Assembly: GCA_016931115.1 (NCBI GenBank)
Contig: JAFGFM010000107.1
Location: 1-44,466, forward strand
Length of the DNA: 44,466 nucleotides
DNA from: Deltaproteobacteria bacterium
GTDB taxonomy: Bacteria > Desulfobacterota > DSM-4660 > Desulfatiglandales > HGW-15
Reading direction: 5' to 3'
Part shown: positions 25,917 through 34,719 of the stretch, piece by piece
Position numbering within the stretch: the stretch's first letter is position 1
Layout of the letters: every line of letters starts with the position of its first letter
Made by a program: the position numbers and the translations under genes
Notes under the pieces: model-generated
The model's input: only the letters and a program-made list of their open reading frames with translations
What the model was told of the DNA's origin: nothing
Databases searched by the model: none

Positions 25917-25992
25917 GGGGATGTAGCTCAGTTGGGAGAGCGGTACGTTCGCAACGTACAGGCCGTCGGTTCGATCCCGATCATCTCCACCA
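25917..25992 (+). tRNA. tRNA-Ala (anticodon CGC)
   Basis: The acceptor pairs GGGGATG with CATCTCC and includes the G3-U70 wobble that marks alanine tRNAs. D stem GCTC/GAGC, anticodon arm GTACG-TTCGCAA-CGTAC, T arm GTCGG-TTCGATC-CCGAT. CCA is encoded. It reads GCG. It is divergent from tRNA-Arg and 120 bases before hisB. Confidence 0.97.
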
Positions 25993-26112
25993 TATTATCC
26001 TTTTCAGTATGGGCAGAGTCCGGTGAGAATAGCTGATAATCAAATGCTTTTCCTTATATTTCCTTGAGACGTTATTGAACTGAAAATCTCTTATTCCTTT
26101 GGAGAATATTAA

Positions 26113-26703
26113 ATGAAAAGAAATGCAGAAATTAATCGCAAAACCAATGAAACTGATATCCGTGTAAAATTTGATCTGGATGGAAAAGGAAACAGCAGTA
26201 TTAACACAGGCATTCCATTTATGGATCATATGCTGAAGCTGTTGGCTGTACACGGCTATTTTGACGGTGAGATATACGCTAAAGGTGATATTGAAATTGA
26301 TTATCACCATACGGTTGAAGATCTTGGCATATGCCTGGGTATGGCAGTCAGCAAATGCCTTGGAGAAAAAAAGGGCATAAGGAGATATGGACAGGCTGCA
26401 GTGCCAATGGATGAGGCCATGTCGAGCGTTGTTATTGACATATCCAACAGGCCTTTTCTTGCCTATCGGGTTGAGGTTAATAACAGCAAGACCGGGAGCT
26501 TTGACATAGCCCTGCTTGAGGAGTTTTTCAGGGCATTTGTAAACTATTCAGGCATCACCATGCATGTTGATATGATATCAGGCAGGGATCCTCATCATAT
26601 AGCGGAATCTGTCTTCAAGGCATTTGGTAAAGCACTTGATGTGGCAACAGGGGTTGAGGAAAGACTGGGCGGCAATGTCCCTTCATCAAAAGGGCTCTTA
26701 TAG
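26113..26703 (+). CDS. hisB: imidazoleglycerol-phosphate dehydratase
   Basis: A 196-residue single-domain enzyme that removes water from imidazole glycerol phosphate in histidine synthesis. The two manganese-binding histidine motifs are DYHHTVEDLG (about 60-69) and DPHHIAESVFKAFGKAL (about 160-176). FMDHMLKLLAVHG and VPMDEAMSS are also typical. No HisB phosphatase domain is fused. Ribosome site ggaga. No other his genes are nearby. Confidence 0.97.
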   Translation: MKRNAEINRKTNETDIRVKFDLDGKGNSSINTGIPFMDHMLKLLAVHGYFDGEIYAKGDIEIDYHHTVEDLGICLGMAVSKCLGEKKGIRRYGQAAVPMDEAMSSVVIDISNRPFLAYRVEVNNSKTGSFDIALLEEFFRAFVNYSGITMHVDMISGRDPHHIAESVFKAFGKALDVATGVEERLGGNVPSSKGLL

Positions 26704-26733
26704 TAAGTGGGCGGTCAGGTTAAAGGGTATATT

Positions 26734-27417
26734 GTGGCTGAATATAAAAAATTCAATGAATGTAAAAAATGTTTTTTTCTTTTTTGCCTACTCCTTATCT
26801 TCAGCGGATGCGCAACCAGCAAGAAGGTTCATTCCGAATTCCCGGAAAAGCAGATTGGTTCATCTAAAATTGTCTTTTTGGGTTTAATATCTGCAATGCC
26901 TGATGGGAATGGCCCTGACCTGTTTTCTAATCCGCTGCTGAACACAATGATAAGCGCAGAACCGGTGAGTCAGGATATCTCTGATCGATTGTCTGATATA
27001 CTGTATACACTTATTGAAGGGTCAAGAAATTATAATATTATCAACATGAAGGGGTATCAAACCTCTGGATTTAACAGCGCTGATCCTTTAGACATAAATG
27101 CCATTAAGGCCCTTGTAAAGGAGATTTCAGCTGATTTTGTCATAACCGGGTATGTCTACAGGATACGTGAACGTGAGGGCTCGGATTATTCTGCTAACAG
27201 CCCTGCTTCGGTATCTTTTGATATATATATCATAAATCTTGAAACAGGCTTAATTCCATGGAAAGGGAGTTATTACAAAACTCAAAAATTCTTAAGTGAT
27301 AATCTACTTGATTTTAAATCATTTCTGAAATTCAAAGGGAAATGGGCGGATGTGGAAAGCCTTGCTTCAGCCGGATTAAAAGAGCTTGTCGATGATATGC
27401 CGGTAATAAAAAAATAG
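26734..27417 (+). CDS. outer-membrane lipoprotein, CsgG-like fold, function unknown
   Basis: Predicted lipoprotein of about 227 residues. The lipobox is FSGC-ATS after the leader KKCFFLFCLLLI. The mature part contains FVITGYVYRIREREG and a later strand series (SVSFDIYIINLETGLIPWKG, KTQKFLSDNLLDF) like the beta-sheet of CsgG/GNA1162-type proteins. The GTG at 26734 is preferred over the GTG at 26707 because aaaggg lies six bases upstream. It follows hisB by 30 bases and is probably cotranscribed, without an evident functional link. Confidence 0.75.
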   Translation: MAEYKKFNECKKCFFLFCLLLIFSGCATSKKVHSEFPEKQIGSSKIVFLGLISAMPDGNGPDLFSNPLLNTMISAEPVSQDISDRLSDILYTLIEGSRNYNIINMKGYQTSGFNSADPLDINAIKALVKEISADFVITGYVYRIREREGSDYSANSPASVSFDIYIINLETGLIPWKGSYYKTQKFLSDNLLDFKSFLKFKGKWADVESLASAGLKELVDDMPVIKK

Positions 27418-27511
27418 GTGTTTGTTTCTAAATAAGATCGGTAGCATTATTTTAGTTCATTTTATACTGATCAAAAAGGCTTTTTAATTCCGAAAGCCCG
27501 CTTTTTCATCA

Positions 27512-27539
27512 TTGACAATATAAAAATCGTTAATATAAT
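27512..27539 (+). promoter_or_regulatory. near-consensus sigma-70 promoter of dnaG-rpoD
   Basis: Exact ttgaca at 27512, a 16-base spacer and exact tataat at 27534-27539 lie about 100 bases before dnaG. This is the best promoter match found in the window. Confidence 0.8.
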
Positions 27540-27641
27540 AAAATATTTATCTAAAAACCTGGTTTTAACCAATTGGCCATGTCGGCGCCTTGGAGAATTT
27601 AAAAGCCATGTCGATAAAATAGGAAAAATCGTGGGTTTATA

Positions 27642-29378
27642 ATGGATTTCTATCAGGCAGCCAAGGAGGAGATAAAAAGGTCGGCAGATATTGTCGAGCT
27701 GATAGGACAGTATGTCCAGCTTAAAAAGGCCGGTTTAAACCATGTAGGGCTTTGCCCGTTTCACGGTGATAAGGATCCATCTTTTTCTGTCAGTTCGACA
27801 AAACAGATATTTCACTGTTTTGGATGTAAAAAGGGTGGCGATATTTTTACCTTCTGGATGGAATACCATAAGGTTTCATATTCTCAGGCAATAAAAGAGC
27901 TTGCTGAAAAGTATCATGTAGTATTGCCTGAAAAAAAGATTACACCGGAAAAAAGGCATGAGCTTGATTTAAAGGAGGAGATATACCGGATTAACGGGGC
28001 TGCGGCAGCCTATTATAACTATATCCTTGTAAAAACAGCCTTAGGGAAGAAGGGTATTGGATACTTTGATAAAAGATCTATCACCCCTGAAATCATAGAC
28101 AGGTTTAAATTAGGCTATGCCTCTGAGGATTGGGACGGGCTGACTAGATTTTTATCAGGCAGGGATGTGAATCTTGAGAAGGCGGAAAAGGCAGGTCTTC
28201 TTATCACAAAAAAGAATGGCGGGTATTATGACCGTTTCAGGGGGAGGGTAATATTCCCCATATTTACTATGGAAGGAAAGGTTGCGGGTTTTGGTGGCAG
28301 GGTGCTTGATAATTCGCTGCCCAAATACCTGAATACCCCGGAGACATCCATCTTCCATAAAGGTGAGTTATTATACGGGTTGAACACAGCCTTTCCCCAT
28401 ATACGTGAAACAGGCCGTGTGGTTATTGTTGAGGGTTATACAGATGTCCTGGCGCTGAATAAACATGGGTTTTATGCGGCTGTTGCAACACTCGGAACAG
28501 CCCTTACACAGAATCATTTAAGGAAGCTTAAGGGTTTCAGCAGGGAGATTATTGTTGTATTTGATGCCGATTCAGCAGGGAAAAGCGCAGCGGTGAGAAG
28601 TCTTCCGCTGTTTCTCAATGAGGGTCTCTCGGCCAGGGTAATGATATTACCAGAAGGTGATGACCCTGATACATTTATGAACAGCAGGGGGCTTGATGCC
28701 TTTTTAAGTCATCTTGACAGGGCCATGCCCCTGTATGACTTTTATATTGAATCAAAACTAAAGACTGTTGAGCCAGGCATTGCAGGTAAGCTGGAGATTC
28801 TCAAGGAGGTAATCCCTGTACTTTCAGAGATTACAAGCGATATACAGAGGTCAGTTTATATAAAGCATCTCTGTGAAAGGTGTGATGTCTCAGAGTCAGT
28901 TGTTCTTACTGAGCTTAACAGGCTGAGAGGTACGGTATCAGGAAAAGGAAATATTGCAAGGCTGGAATCAGTGCAAACCGGATCAGGGGTAAAAAGCCTT
29001 AAGGAGTATCATCTCCTTAATCTTATAATTCACTCGCCCGGAATTGCAGGAAGGGCGCTGGTTGATGACTTTAAAATGCTGATTTCAACCGACGAAGTTG
29101 TAAAGATTTTTAATATACTTGCCGAAGAGTATAGGCTGAAAAAAAATATTGATCCTGCACAGATACTTGAGCATATGCAGGAAGGACAGGAAAGAGATAT
29201 TTTCAATGAGGTGATGCTTTCAGAGCCTATTTATAAAGGTCCGGCTGTTGAACAGGCTGTTCTGGAGTTTGAAAACAGGATATATGATATTAAGCTCTCA
29301 AACTCAATAAATGAGGCAAAAAGTTCCGGGAATATTGAAAAGCTTAATGAATTGGTTAAATTAAGAAAGGCTATTTGA
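27642..29378 (+). CDS. dnaG: DNA primase
   Basis: A 578-residue enzyme that makes RNA primers for replication. The zinc-binding domain has Cys38, His41, Cys59 and Cys62 (CPFH...CFGC). The catalytic core holds RFRGRVIFPIF and the TOPRIM motifs EGYTD (264-268) and DAD (308-310). The C-terminal region (about 430-578) would bind the DnaB helicase. The start has only a weak ribosome site (gtggg). It heads a dnaG-rpoD operon lacking rpsU. Confidence 0.97.
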   Translation: MDFYQAAKEEIKRSADIVELIGQYVQLKKAGLNHVGLCPFHGDKDPSFSVSSTKQIFHCFGCKKGGDIFTFWMEYHKVSYSQAIKELAEKYHVVLPEKKITPEKRHELDLKEEIYRINGAAAAYYNYILVKTALGKKGIGYFDKRSITPEIIDRFKLGYASEDWDGLTRFLSGRDVNLEKAEKAGLLITKKNGGYYDRFRGRVIFPIFTMEGKVAGFGGRVLDNSLPKYLNTPETSIFHKGELLYGLNTAFPHIRETGRVVIVEGYTDVLALNKHGFYAAVATLGTALTQNHLRKLKGFSREIIVVFDADSAGKSAAVRSLPLFLNEGLSARVMILPEGDDPDTFMNSRGLDAFLSHLDRAMPLYDFYIESKLKTVEPGIAGKLEILKEVIPVLSEITSDIQRSVYIKHLCERCDVSESVVLTELNRLRGTVSGKGNIARLESVQTGSGVKSLKEYHLLNLIIHSPGIAGRALVDDFKMLISTDEVVKIFNILAEEYRLKKNIDPAQILEHMQEGQERDIFNEVMLSEPIYKGPAVEQAVLEFENRIYDIKLSNSINEAKSSGNIEKLNELVKLRKAI

Positions 29379-29452
29379 AAAGTCCCTTTAATGATTATTA
29401 TTAAAGAGATTTTTACATAACACAGAGATAAGTAATTATCGGGAGGAATAGT

Positions 29453-31216
29453 ATGGTAAATAAATCTGATATGCAGAATCTGAAGAGACTGATAGATATG
29501 GGCAAAGATAAGGGATACATCACCTATGAAGAGCTGAATGATGATCTGCCTGATGAAATCACCTCCTCGGAGCATATCGACGATGTAATGATGATGTTTG
29601 AAGAACTGGACATCATGGTAATAGACGAGGCAGCCAAAAATGAGATTGAAAAATCAAGAAAACTCAAGAAGAAGAAGGAGAAAGAGCTTGAGAAAGAGGA
29701 TTTACAGGCTGATATAGTTGATAATTCAACAAGGGTTTCTGACCCTGTTAAAATGTATCTCAAGGAAATGGGCTGCATATCCCTTCTTACAAGGGAAGGG
29801 GAAGTTGATATAGCCAAAAGAATTGAAGAGGGTGAAAAAAATACACTTGAGATGTTTTTAAAGTGCTGCGTGGGAGTTGAGTATATTATTGATCTCGGAG
29901 AAAAGCTGAAGACCGGAGAGGTTAAGCTGAAGAATATAATCAATGACCCTGATTATGAAGAAAACCATGCACAGATCGGTGAAAAAAAGGAGCACCTTAT
30001 AAAACTGATAGATGAAATCAAGGTCTTGTATAATGATTATGGAAAGATAAAAAACGAAATCACCAAGAAGACCTGTGTTGCAGCCAGGAAGAAAAAGTTA
30101 ACTGATAAGCAGACAAAAATCTTTAAACAGATTGTAGATATGATTTATGGCTTCAAACTGGAAAAAGGTCAGCTTGATAAGATGATGGAGATGCTCCACA
30201 GGATGGTAATTGACTGTGAAAAGGCCGAACGCCAGTTGTCTGATTGTGTTATTAAAAATGGCGGAAAATCATTAACATACATAAAAAAGTGTATTATGGG
30301 TATTCCAAAATCGGCAAAGGATAATGATATTGTAACACCGCTGAAACGAAAAAAAACAGAATTGCTCTTAATGAAAACGGAGCTGAATGAGGCGCAAAAG
30401 ACCGTCAAGGATATAAAAGACCGCACCAACATGACAGCTAAAGAATTGAGGGAGACCCTTGACTATGCAAGAAGGAGCCTTGAAAGATCAAAGCTGGCCA
30501 AAAAGGAGCTTATCCAGGCTAACCTCAGGCTTGTAGTGAGTATCGCTAAAAAATATACAAACAGGGGATTGCAGTTTCTTGATCTGATTCAGGAAGGTAA
30601 CATAGGCCTCATGAAGGCTGTGGAAAAATTTGAATACCAGAGGGGCTATAAATTCAGCACCTATGCAACATGGTGGATCAGGCAGGCAATAACAAGGGCG
30701 ATTGCAGACCAGGCCCGCACTATCCGCATACCTGTGCATATGATTGAGACAATAAACAAGCTCATAAGGACATCACGTTACCTGGTTCAGGAACATGGTC
30801 GTGAACCAACGCCAGAGGAGATCGCTGAGAAGATGGAGTTTCCACTTGAAAAGGTGCGCAAGGTACTGAAGATAGCCAAAGAGCCTATCTCCCTTGAGAC
30901 CCCTATCGGCGAGGAGGAGGACAGTCATCTTGGCGATTTTATAGAGGATAAAAAGGTCATCTCTCCCGGTGAAGCGGTGGTAAATCACAGCCTTGGAGAG
31001 CAGACAAGAAAGGTACTTACCTCTCTTACACCAAGGGAAGAAAAGGTCCTCAGGATGAGATTCGGAATTGGTGAAAAGTCTGATCACACACTTGAAGAGG
31101 TAGGACGTGACTTCAATGTTACAAGAGAGAGGATCAGGCAGATAGAGGCAAAGGCCTTGAGAAAGCTAAGACACCCGAGCAGAAGCAGGAAATTAAAAAG
31201 TTTTATTGAAAGATAG
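29453..31216 (+). CDS. rpoD: primary RNA polymerase sigma factor (sigma-70)
   Basis: A 587-residue housekeeping sigma factor. Region 1.1 is at the start (about 1-60), followed by a charged linker and region 1.2 ([20 protein letters not shown]). A large helical non-conserved region runs to about 345. Regions 2.1-2.4 follow ([40 protein letters not shown]), then region 3 ([13 protein letters not shown]) and region 4 ([36 protein letters not shown]). The ATG follows gggagga. Cotranscribed with dnaG, 74 bases upstream. Confidence 0.98.
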   Translation: MVNKSDMQNLKRLIDMGKDKGYITYEELNDDLPDEITSSEHIDDVMMMFEELDIMVIDEAAKNEIEKSRKLKKKKEKELEKEDLQADIVDNSTRVSDPVKMYLKEMGCISLLTREGEVDIAKRIEEGEKNTLEMFLKCCVGVEYIIDLGEKLKTGEVKLKNIINDPDYEENHAQIGEKKEHLIKLIDEIKVLYNDYGKIKNEITKKTCVAARKKKLTDKQTKIFKQIVDMIYGFKLEKGQLDKMMEMLHRMVIDCEKAERQLSDCVIKNGGKSLTYIKKCIMGIPKSAKDNDIVTPLKRKKTELLLMKTELNEAQKTVKDIKDRTNMTAKELRETLDYARRSLERSKLAKKELIQANLRLVVSIAKKYTNRGLQFLDLIQEGNIGLMKAVEKFEYQRGYKFSTYATWWIRQAITRAIADQARTIRIPVHMIETINKLIRTSRYLVQEHGREPTPEEIAEKMEFPLEKVRKVLKIAKEPISLETPIGEEEDSHLGDFIEDKKVISPGEAVVNHSLGEQTRKVLTSLTPREEKVLRMRFGIGEKSDHTLEEVGRDFNVTRERIRQIEAKALRKLRHPSRSRKLKSFIER

Positions 31217-31237
31217 TATTTTTATCATCGTTTTTTC

Positions 31238-31276
31238 TTGACAAAAATCGATTCAGACTGCATTTTATACAGCCTG
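31238..31276 (+). promoter_or_regulatory. possible promoter of the CAU tRNA
   Basis: A consensus ttgaca at 31238 is followed by an AT-rich attttatac stretch at about 31262-31270. The spacing (about 20-22) is longer than ideal, so this is tentative. Confidence 0.3.
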
Positions 31277-31295
31277 AATCAAACGGCAGTCTTAA

Positions 31296-31368
31296 GGGCC
31301 TATAGCTCAGCTGGTAGAGCCACCGGCTCATAACCGGTAGGTCCCTGGTTCGAACCCAGGTGGGCCCA
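31296..31368 (+). tRNA. tRNA with CAT anticodon (Met elongator or Ile2)
   Basis: The acceptor pairs GGGCCTA with TGGGCCC, D stem GCTC/GAGC, anticodon arm ACCGG-CTCATAA-CCGGT, T arm CCTGG-TTCGAAC-CCAGG. Position 1 is paired and the anticodon stem lacks the three G-C pairs of an initiator, so it is not tRNA-fMet. Elongator Met and lysidine-modified Ile cannot be separated here. CCA is not encoded. Confidence 0.93.
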
Positions 31369-31431
31369 TCATAAAAGGAAAAATGTTGATTTCAAAAACA
31401 CACATAAATAGATCTCGAAAGAGATAGCTTT

Positions 31432-31469
31432 AAAAAAGGGCGCATCATTAAAGATGCGCCCTTTTTTTT
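31432..31469 (+). terminator. strong Rho-independent terminator
   Basis: An A run, then gggcgcatc, a six-base loop, gatgcgccc and eight T residues. It ends the rpoD-tRNA transcript before the Nif3-like gene. Confidence 0.93.
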
Positions 31470-31505
31470 GAATTAAGTATTAAAAGATATTTTAAGGGCG
31501 TTCAT

Positions 31506-32315
31506 ATGTCTGCAAGCCTTAAAAAAGTAATTGATATAATTGACGGAATAGCACCCTTCTCTCTGGCCGAGAAGTGGGATAACGTTGGCCTTCAGATTGG
31601 TTCTCCTGACATGGGTATCAGTAAGATACTGGTTGCCCTTGATCCGACAATGGAGACATTAAAAATGGCCATGTCTGTAAATGCCCAGATGATCATAACT
31701 CATCATCCCCTGCTGTTTCATTCCATATCTCATATAGATTTCAATTCGTTCCCTGGTAACTTTATAAATGAGGCAATAAAAAACAACATATCAGTTATTG
31801 CCGCCCATACAAACCTGGATAATGCAAAGATGGGGATCAACCAGATCCTTGCCACAAAACTTGGTCTGACTGGCTGGGAGATCCTTGAGCCAAAGGAGTT
31901 AAATGGCATGACCGGATACGGGCTTGGTGTTATCGGTTATCTGAATGAACCTATGGATCTTCGTACCTATGCCATGAAGGTTAAAGAAAGTCTTGGTGCT
32001 GCATCTGTCAAAATAATTGGATCGGATGAATCCAAAGTTAAGCGTGTTGCAACTGTCGGGGGATCAGGCAGGGATTATATAGCTAAAGCCAGAGAAAAAG
32101 GTGCTGACCTTATTGTAACCGGAGACATCGGTCATCATGATGCCCTTAATGCGAGGGCACTGGGCATCAATGTAATTGATGCAGGCCATTTTTATACAGA
32201 AAGGGCTGCCTTGACAGGTTTTATTGAACAAATAAGGGAAAAATTTGAAACACAGGGCATTGATATCATGCTTGAGCTTTATAAAGATGAGGCTGACCCT
32301 GTCAGAATATTGTAA
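31506..32315 (+). CDS. Nif3-like dinuclear metal-centre protein (YbgI / DUF34)
   Basis: A 269-residue protein of the NIF3/YbgI family, annotated elsewhere as GTP cyclohydrolase I type 2 homologue; true activity unsettled. Metal ligands are seen in ITHHPLLF (about 61-68), AAHTNLDNAKMG (about 99-110) and near the end in TGDIGHHDALNARA and DAGHFYTERAALTGF. The short single-insertion form (no PII-like domain) matches the length. It runs into the zinc-ribbon gene 27 bases downstream, an arrangement common in deltaproteobacteria. Confidence 0.94.
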   Translation: MSASLKKVIDIIDGIAPFSLAEKWDNVGLQIGSPDMGISKILVALDPTMETLKMAMSVNAQMIITHHPLLFHSISHIDFNSFPGNFINEAIKNNISVIAAHTNLDNAKMGINQILATKLGLTGWEILEPKELNGMTGYGLGVIGYLNEPMDLRTYAMKVKESLGAASVKIIGSDESKVKRVATVGGSGRDYIAKAREKGADLIVTGDIGHHDALNARALGINVIDAGHFYTERAALTGFIEQIREKFETQGIDIMLELYKDEADPVRIL

Positions 32316-32342
32316 TAATCATTATCATAAGGGGGAAGAGAA

Positions 32343-33086
32343 TTGAAAGAGCATCTGAAAAATTTGATCCTGCTTCAGACGTGCGATAACAGGATAAAAA
32401 CTATCCAGACAAAGCGGGATTTCATTCCTGAAAGGATAAAAAGGCTGGAAGAGTCATTTGAGGAAAAAAGCAGGATATTCAATTCCAGATTGGAAAAACT
32501 TGACTCACTTGAAAAGGAAAAAAGGGCTGTTGAGAAGGAAATCCAGGTTATAGAAAGCAGGGCGCAGAAAGGTCAGGAAAAACTCAATAACATAAAGTCA
32601 AACAAGGAATATACGGCTGCGCTTAAAGAGATTGAAGATATAGAAAAAGAGAGAACAAAACAGGAAGACATACTGCTTCAGGTCATGGAAACTATTGAAG
32701 AGCTAAAAAAGGAGTGCATCGAGATAAAGGTAGAAAAGGAAAATCTCAGGAATGAATTTGATGCGGAAAAAAAGGAGATTGAAGAGGAGCTCCTTGAACT
32801 TAATGAAGAGTCTGAAGGGTTAATGAAGCAAAGGGCTGAATATAATTGTGCGGTTGACAGTAAAATACTCAAGACATATGATCTTTTGAGAGCCAGAAGG
32901 GCAGGTGTTGCTGTAAGTGCTGTAGTTGGAGGCATATGCCAGGCATGTCATCTGGAGATACCCCCGCAGAAGTTTAATGAACTTCAGAGATGCAATGAGA
33001 TGATGTCCTGCCCACACTGCAACAGGCTCTTATACTGGGGGGAAGACGAATTTTTTATTAACCTTTTGAACAATGATGGCGTTTAG
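32343..33086 (+). CDS. coiled-coil protein with C4 zinc ribbon
   Basis: A 247-residue cytoplasmic protein. Residues about 5-185 form a long coiled coil (repeated EKEK and IEDIEKERTKQEDI segments). The C-terminus holds a zinc ribbon with CQACH and CPHC pairs (about 202-228). Similar proteins sit next to Nif3-like genes in many genomes and have unclear roles; nucleic-acid or tRNA-related functions have been suggested. The start is TTG with agggggaag upstream. The rnpB promoter lies across its stop codon. Confidence 0.9.
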   Translation: MKEHLKNLILLQTCDNRIKTIQTKRDFIPERIKRLEESFEEKSRIFNSRLEKLDSLEKEKRAVEKEIQVIESRAQKGQEKLNNIKSNKEYTAALKEIEDIEKERTKQEDILLQVMETIEELKKECIEIKVEKENLRNEFDAEKKEIEEELLELNEESEGLMKQRAEYNCAVDSKILKTYDLLRARRAGVAVSAVVGGICQACHLEIPPQKFNELQRCNEMMSCPHCNRLLYWGEDEFFINLLNNDGV

Positions 33087-33092
33087 TATATT
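33066..33092 (+). promoter_or_regulatory. probable promoter of rnpB
   Basis: ttgaac at 33066, a 15-base spacer and tatatt at 33087-33092 place the start near 33100, matching the 5' end of the RNase P RNA. The -35 box and spacer lie in the end of the zinc-ribbon gene. Confidence 0.5.
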
Positions 33093-33101
33093 AGTGTATT
33101 A

Positions 33102-33478
33102 GAGCAGGCCGGATGGCCGCTGCTTTGCTTTAAAAGCAAAGGGGAGGAAAGTCCGGGCTCCACAGGACAGGATGCTGGATAACGTCCAGTCCCGGTGACG
33201 GGAAGGAAAGTGCAACAGAAAGTATACCGCCTCTCTTCCGGCATTGGCCGGAGGTTATGGTAAGGGTGAAAAGGTGAGGTAAGAGCTCACCGTCCTGGCG
33301 GTGACGTCAGGAGCTTGGCAAACCCCATCCGGAGCAAGACCAAATAAGGAGGAGCCTGAGGGTGGTCCGCCCGATCCTCCGGGTAGGTCGCTTGACCCTG
33401 ATGGCAACATCAGGGCTAGATGAATGGTCATCGTTCAGGGTGTTTCCCTGAAAACAGAACCCGGCTTATGGCCTGCTC
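33102..33478 (+). ncRNA. rnpB: RNase P RNA, bacterial class A
   Basis: The catalytic RNA of ribonuclease P, which matures tRNA 5' ends. The conserved gaggaaagtccgggctcc block lies at 33143-33160, with acagaaagtataccgcc near 33215 and the closing cagaacccggcttatgg near the end. The ends pair (gagcaggcc with ggcctgctc), forming P1. A T run follows immediately and would terminate transcription. The YggT gene on the other strand ends five bases beyond. Confidence 0.97.
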
Positions 33479-33486
33479 TTTTTTTA
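33470..33486 (+). terminator. terminator using the 3' strand of RNase P RNA helix P1
   Basis: ggcctgctc, pairing with the RNA 5' end, is directly followed by a T run. It lies between converging genes. Confidence 0.55.
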
Positions 33487-34308
33487 TATCAGCTTACCCA
33501 CAGCGTTAATGATAGTCTGCCTTAAAACCCCGCCAATAATCTGGAAACACAATAGTGCCGCAATCGGTGATAAATCAAGCCCTGCGATTGGCGGTATGAT
33601 CCTGCGAAAAGGCGCCAGGAGAGGCTCACTAATACCATAGATGGTCTGCACAACAGGGTTATATGGTGATGGGCTTACCCATGACAGTAAAACGCTAACG
33701 AGTATTACAAGCGAAAAAAAACCCGGGAAAAGTTCTATTATAAGCACCAGTGCCTCAACTATACCATAATAAAACTTGAATGATAGTGGGGGTGATTTAA
33801 ATGAGGTAATATTGTGAAGCAGGTATGATATAAGGCTGTAAATTATAAAAATGACTACAAATGAAAAAAGAGAGAATGATTTTCTCTGAATATTAAGCCT
33901 CGCAGCCAGAGAACCCAGAGGCAGAAACGCCCTTTGCAGCATACCGATTACAGGTGTATGGACTCTATCCCCTGTAAGAATAGCTATGAACCATACAACC
34001 ATGTAAAACTGGAAGAGCAACTGGAATAGATTTAATATGCTCGCCCCTTCTCCGGATAACAGTGAGATGCGTCCGGTTGAAAAGTAAATCAACCCCCTTA
34101 TGATAACAAGGCAGAGGACGCTTAAGCACACACAATAAAAATCATTTTTTACAATGGTTTTAAATGGTTTTAAAATCGGGTCAGTGATCCTGAATATAAG
34201 ATTATATATAGTGTTGAAATTGGCTTCAACAGGCCTTATAAGCAGCCTGAGAAGAACAATAACTATGAGAATATCGATAATAGCCTTAATAGCCTGGATT
34301 AAAAACAT
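33484..34308 (-). CDS. YggT-family membrane protein
   Basis: A 274-residue inner-membrane protein with two YggT-like halves. The first starts about 5 (IIDILIVIVLLRLLIRPVEA, ITDPILKPFK). The second, about 195-270, is canonical (VLLSWVSPSPYNPVVQTIYG, EPLLAPFRRIIPP, LDLSPIAALL). About six hydrophobic segments are seen. The family has been linked to osmotic tolerance and cell-division or SepF-neighbouring functions, but no mechanism is firm. The ATG follows aagagga. It converges on rnpB. Confidence 0.92.
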   Translation of the reverse strand: MFLIQAIKAIIDILIVIVLLRLLIRPVEANFNTIYNLIFRITDPILKPFKTIVKNDFYCVCLSVLCLVIIRGLIYFSTGRISLLSGEGASILNLFQLLFQFYMVVWFIAILTGDRVHTPVIGMLQRAFLPLGSLAARLNIQRKSFSLFSFVVIFIIYSLISYLLHNITSFKSPPLSFKFYYGIVEALVLIIELFPGFFSLVILVSVLLSWVSPSPYNPVVQTIYGISEPLLAPFRRIIPPIAGLDLSPIAALLCFQIIGGVLRQTIINAVGKLI

Positions 34309-34403
34309 GTAAATTCCTCTTGGTATTTTATTTATCTGTAATCTATACTACGGCAATTAATTATTCAACCTGAATATAAACCTGTTTCTTTGTGACTGTG
34401 ATT

Positions 34404-34688
34404 ATGAAAAAGAGAGAACCGGACAGCGCCTATACAGATATAGTGGCAAGGATAATCCCGAAATCCTCAAGGAATGAGATCATGGGTCTGGAAGTGGGAA
34501 TCGTTAAGATCAAGGTGACTGCGCCGCCTGTTGAGGGAATGGCAAACAGGGCAGTTATAGAGCTCATTTCTAAAGAGCTTAAAATCCCCAGGAGAGATAT
34601 TGAGATAATATCCGGTGATAAATCAAAAAATAAAAGGATCAGGGTTCACGGGGTCTCAGACCTGAGTTTTTCAAAAGTTAAGGCATGA
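34404..34688 (+). CDS. DUF167 / YggU-family protein
   Basis: A protein of about 94 residues belonging to the DUF167 (YggU) family, of unknown function and commonly adjacent to yggT. Features are ARIIPKSSRNEIMGLEVG, the family core KVTAPPVEGMANRAVIELIS and the DIEIISGDKSKNKRIRV end. ATG 34404 is used; an in-frame GTG at 34392 is possible, and neither has a clear ribosome site. It is divergent from yggT, 95 bases away. Confidence 0.9.
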   Translation: MKKREPDSAYTDIVARIIPKSSRNEIMGLEVGIVKIKVTAPPVEGMANRAVIELISKELKIPRRDIEIISGDKSKNKRIRVHGVSDLSFSKVKA

Positions 34689-34693
34689 AAAAG

Positions 34694-34715
34694 GTAGAGA
34701 CTGCCCGCAGTGCGT
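34694..34715. repeat. imperfect palindrome (gagac...gtctc family)
   Basis: gagactgcccgcagtgcgtctc lies between the converging DUF167 and ABC-transporter genes. The gagac/gtctc arms match the palindromes at 12418 and 40094. It may serve as a shared terminator. Confidence 0.45.
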
Positions 34716-34719
34716 CTCC

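Noticed and set aside
26624-26887. Overlapping 87-codon frame across the hisB / lipoprotein junction
   Set aside because: It is a shadow frame; the lipoprotein frame has a lipobox and a well-placed start.
31296-31368. Initiator tRNA-fMet assignment for the CAU tRNA
   Set aside because: The first acceptor pair is G-C, not mismatched, and the anticodon stem lacks three consecutive G-C pairs at its base.
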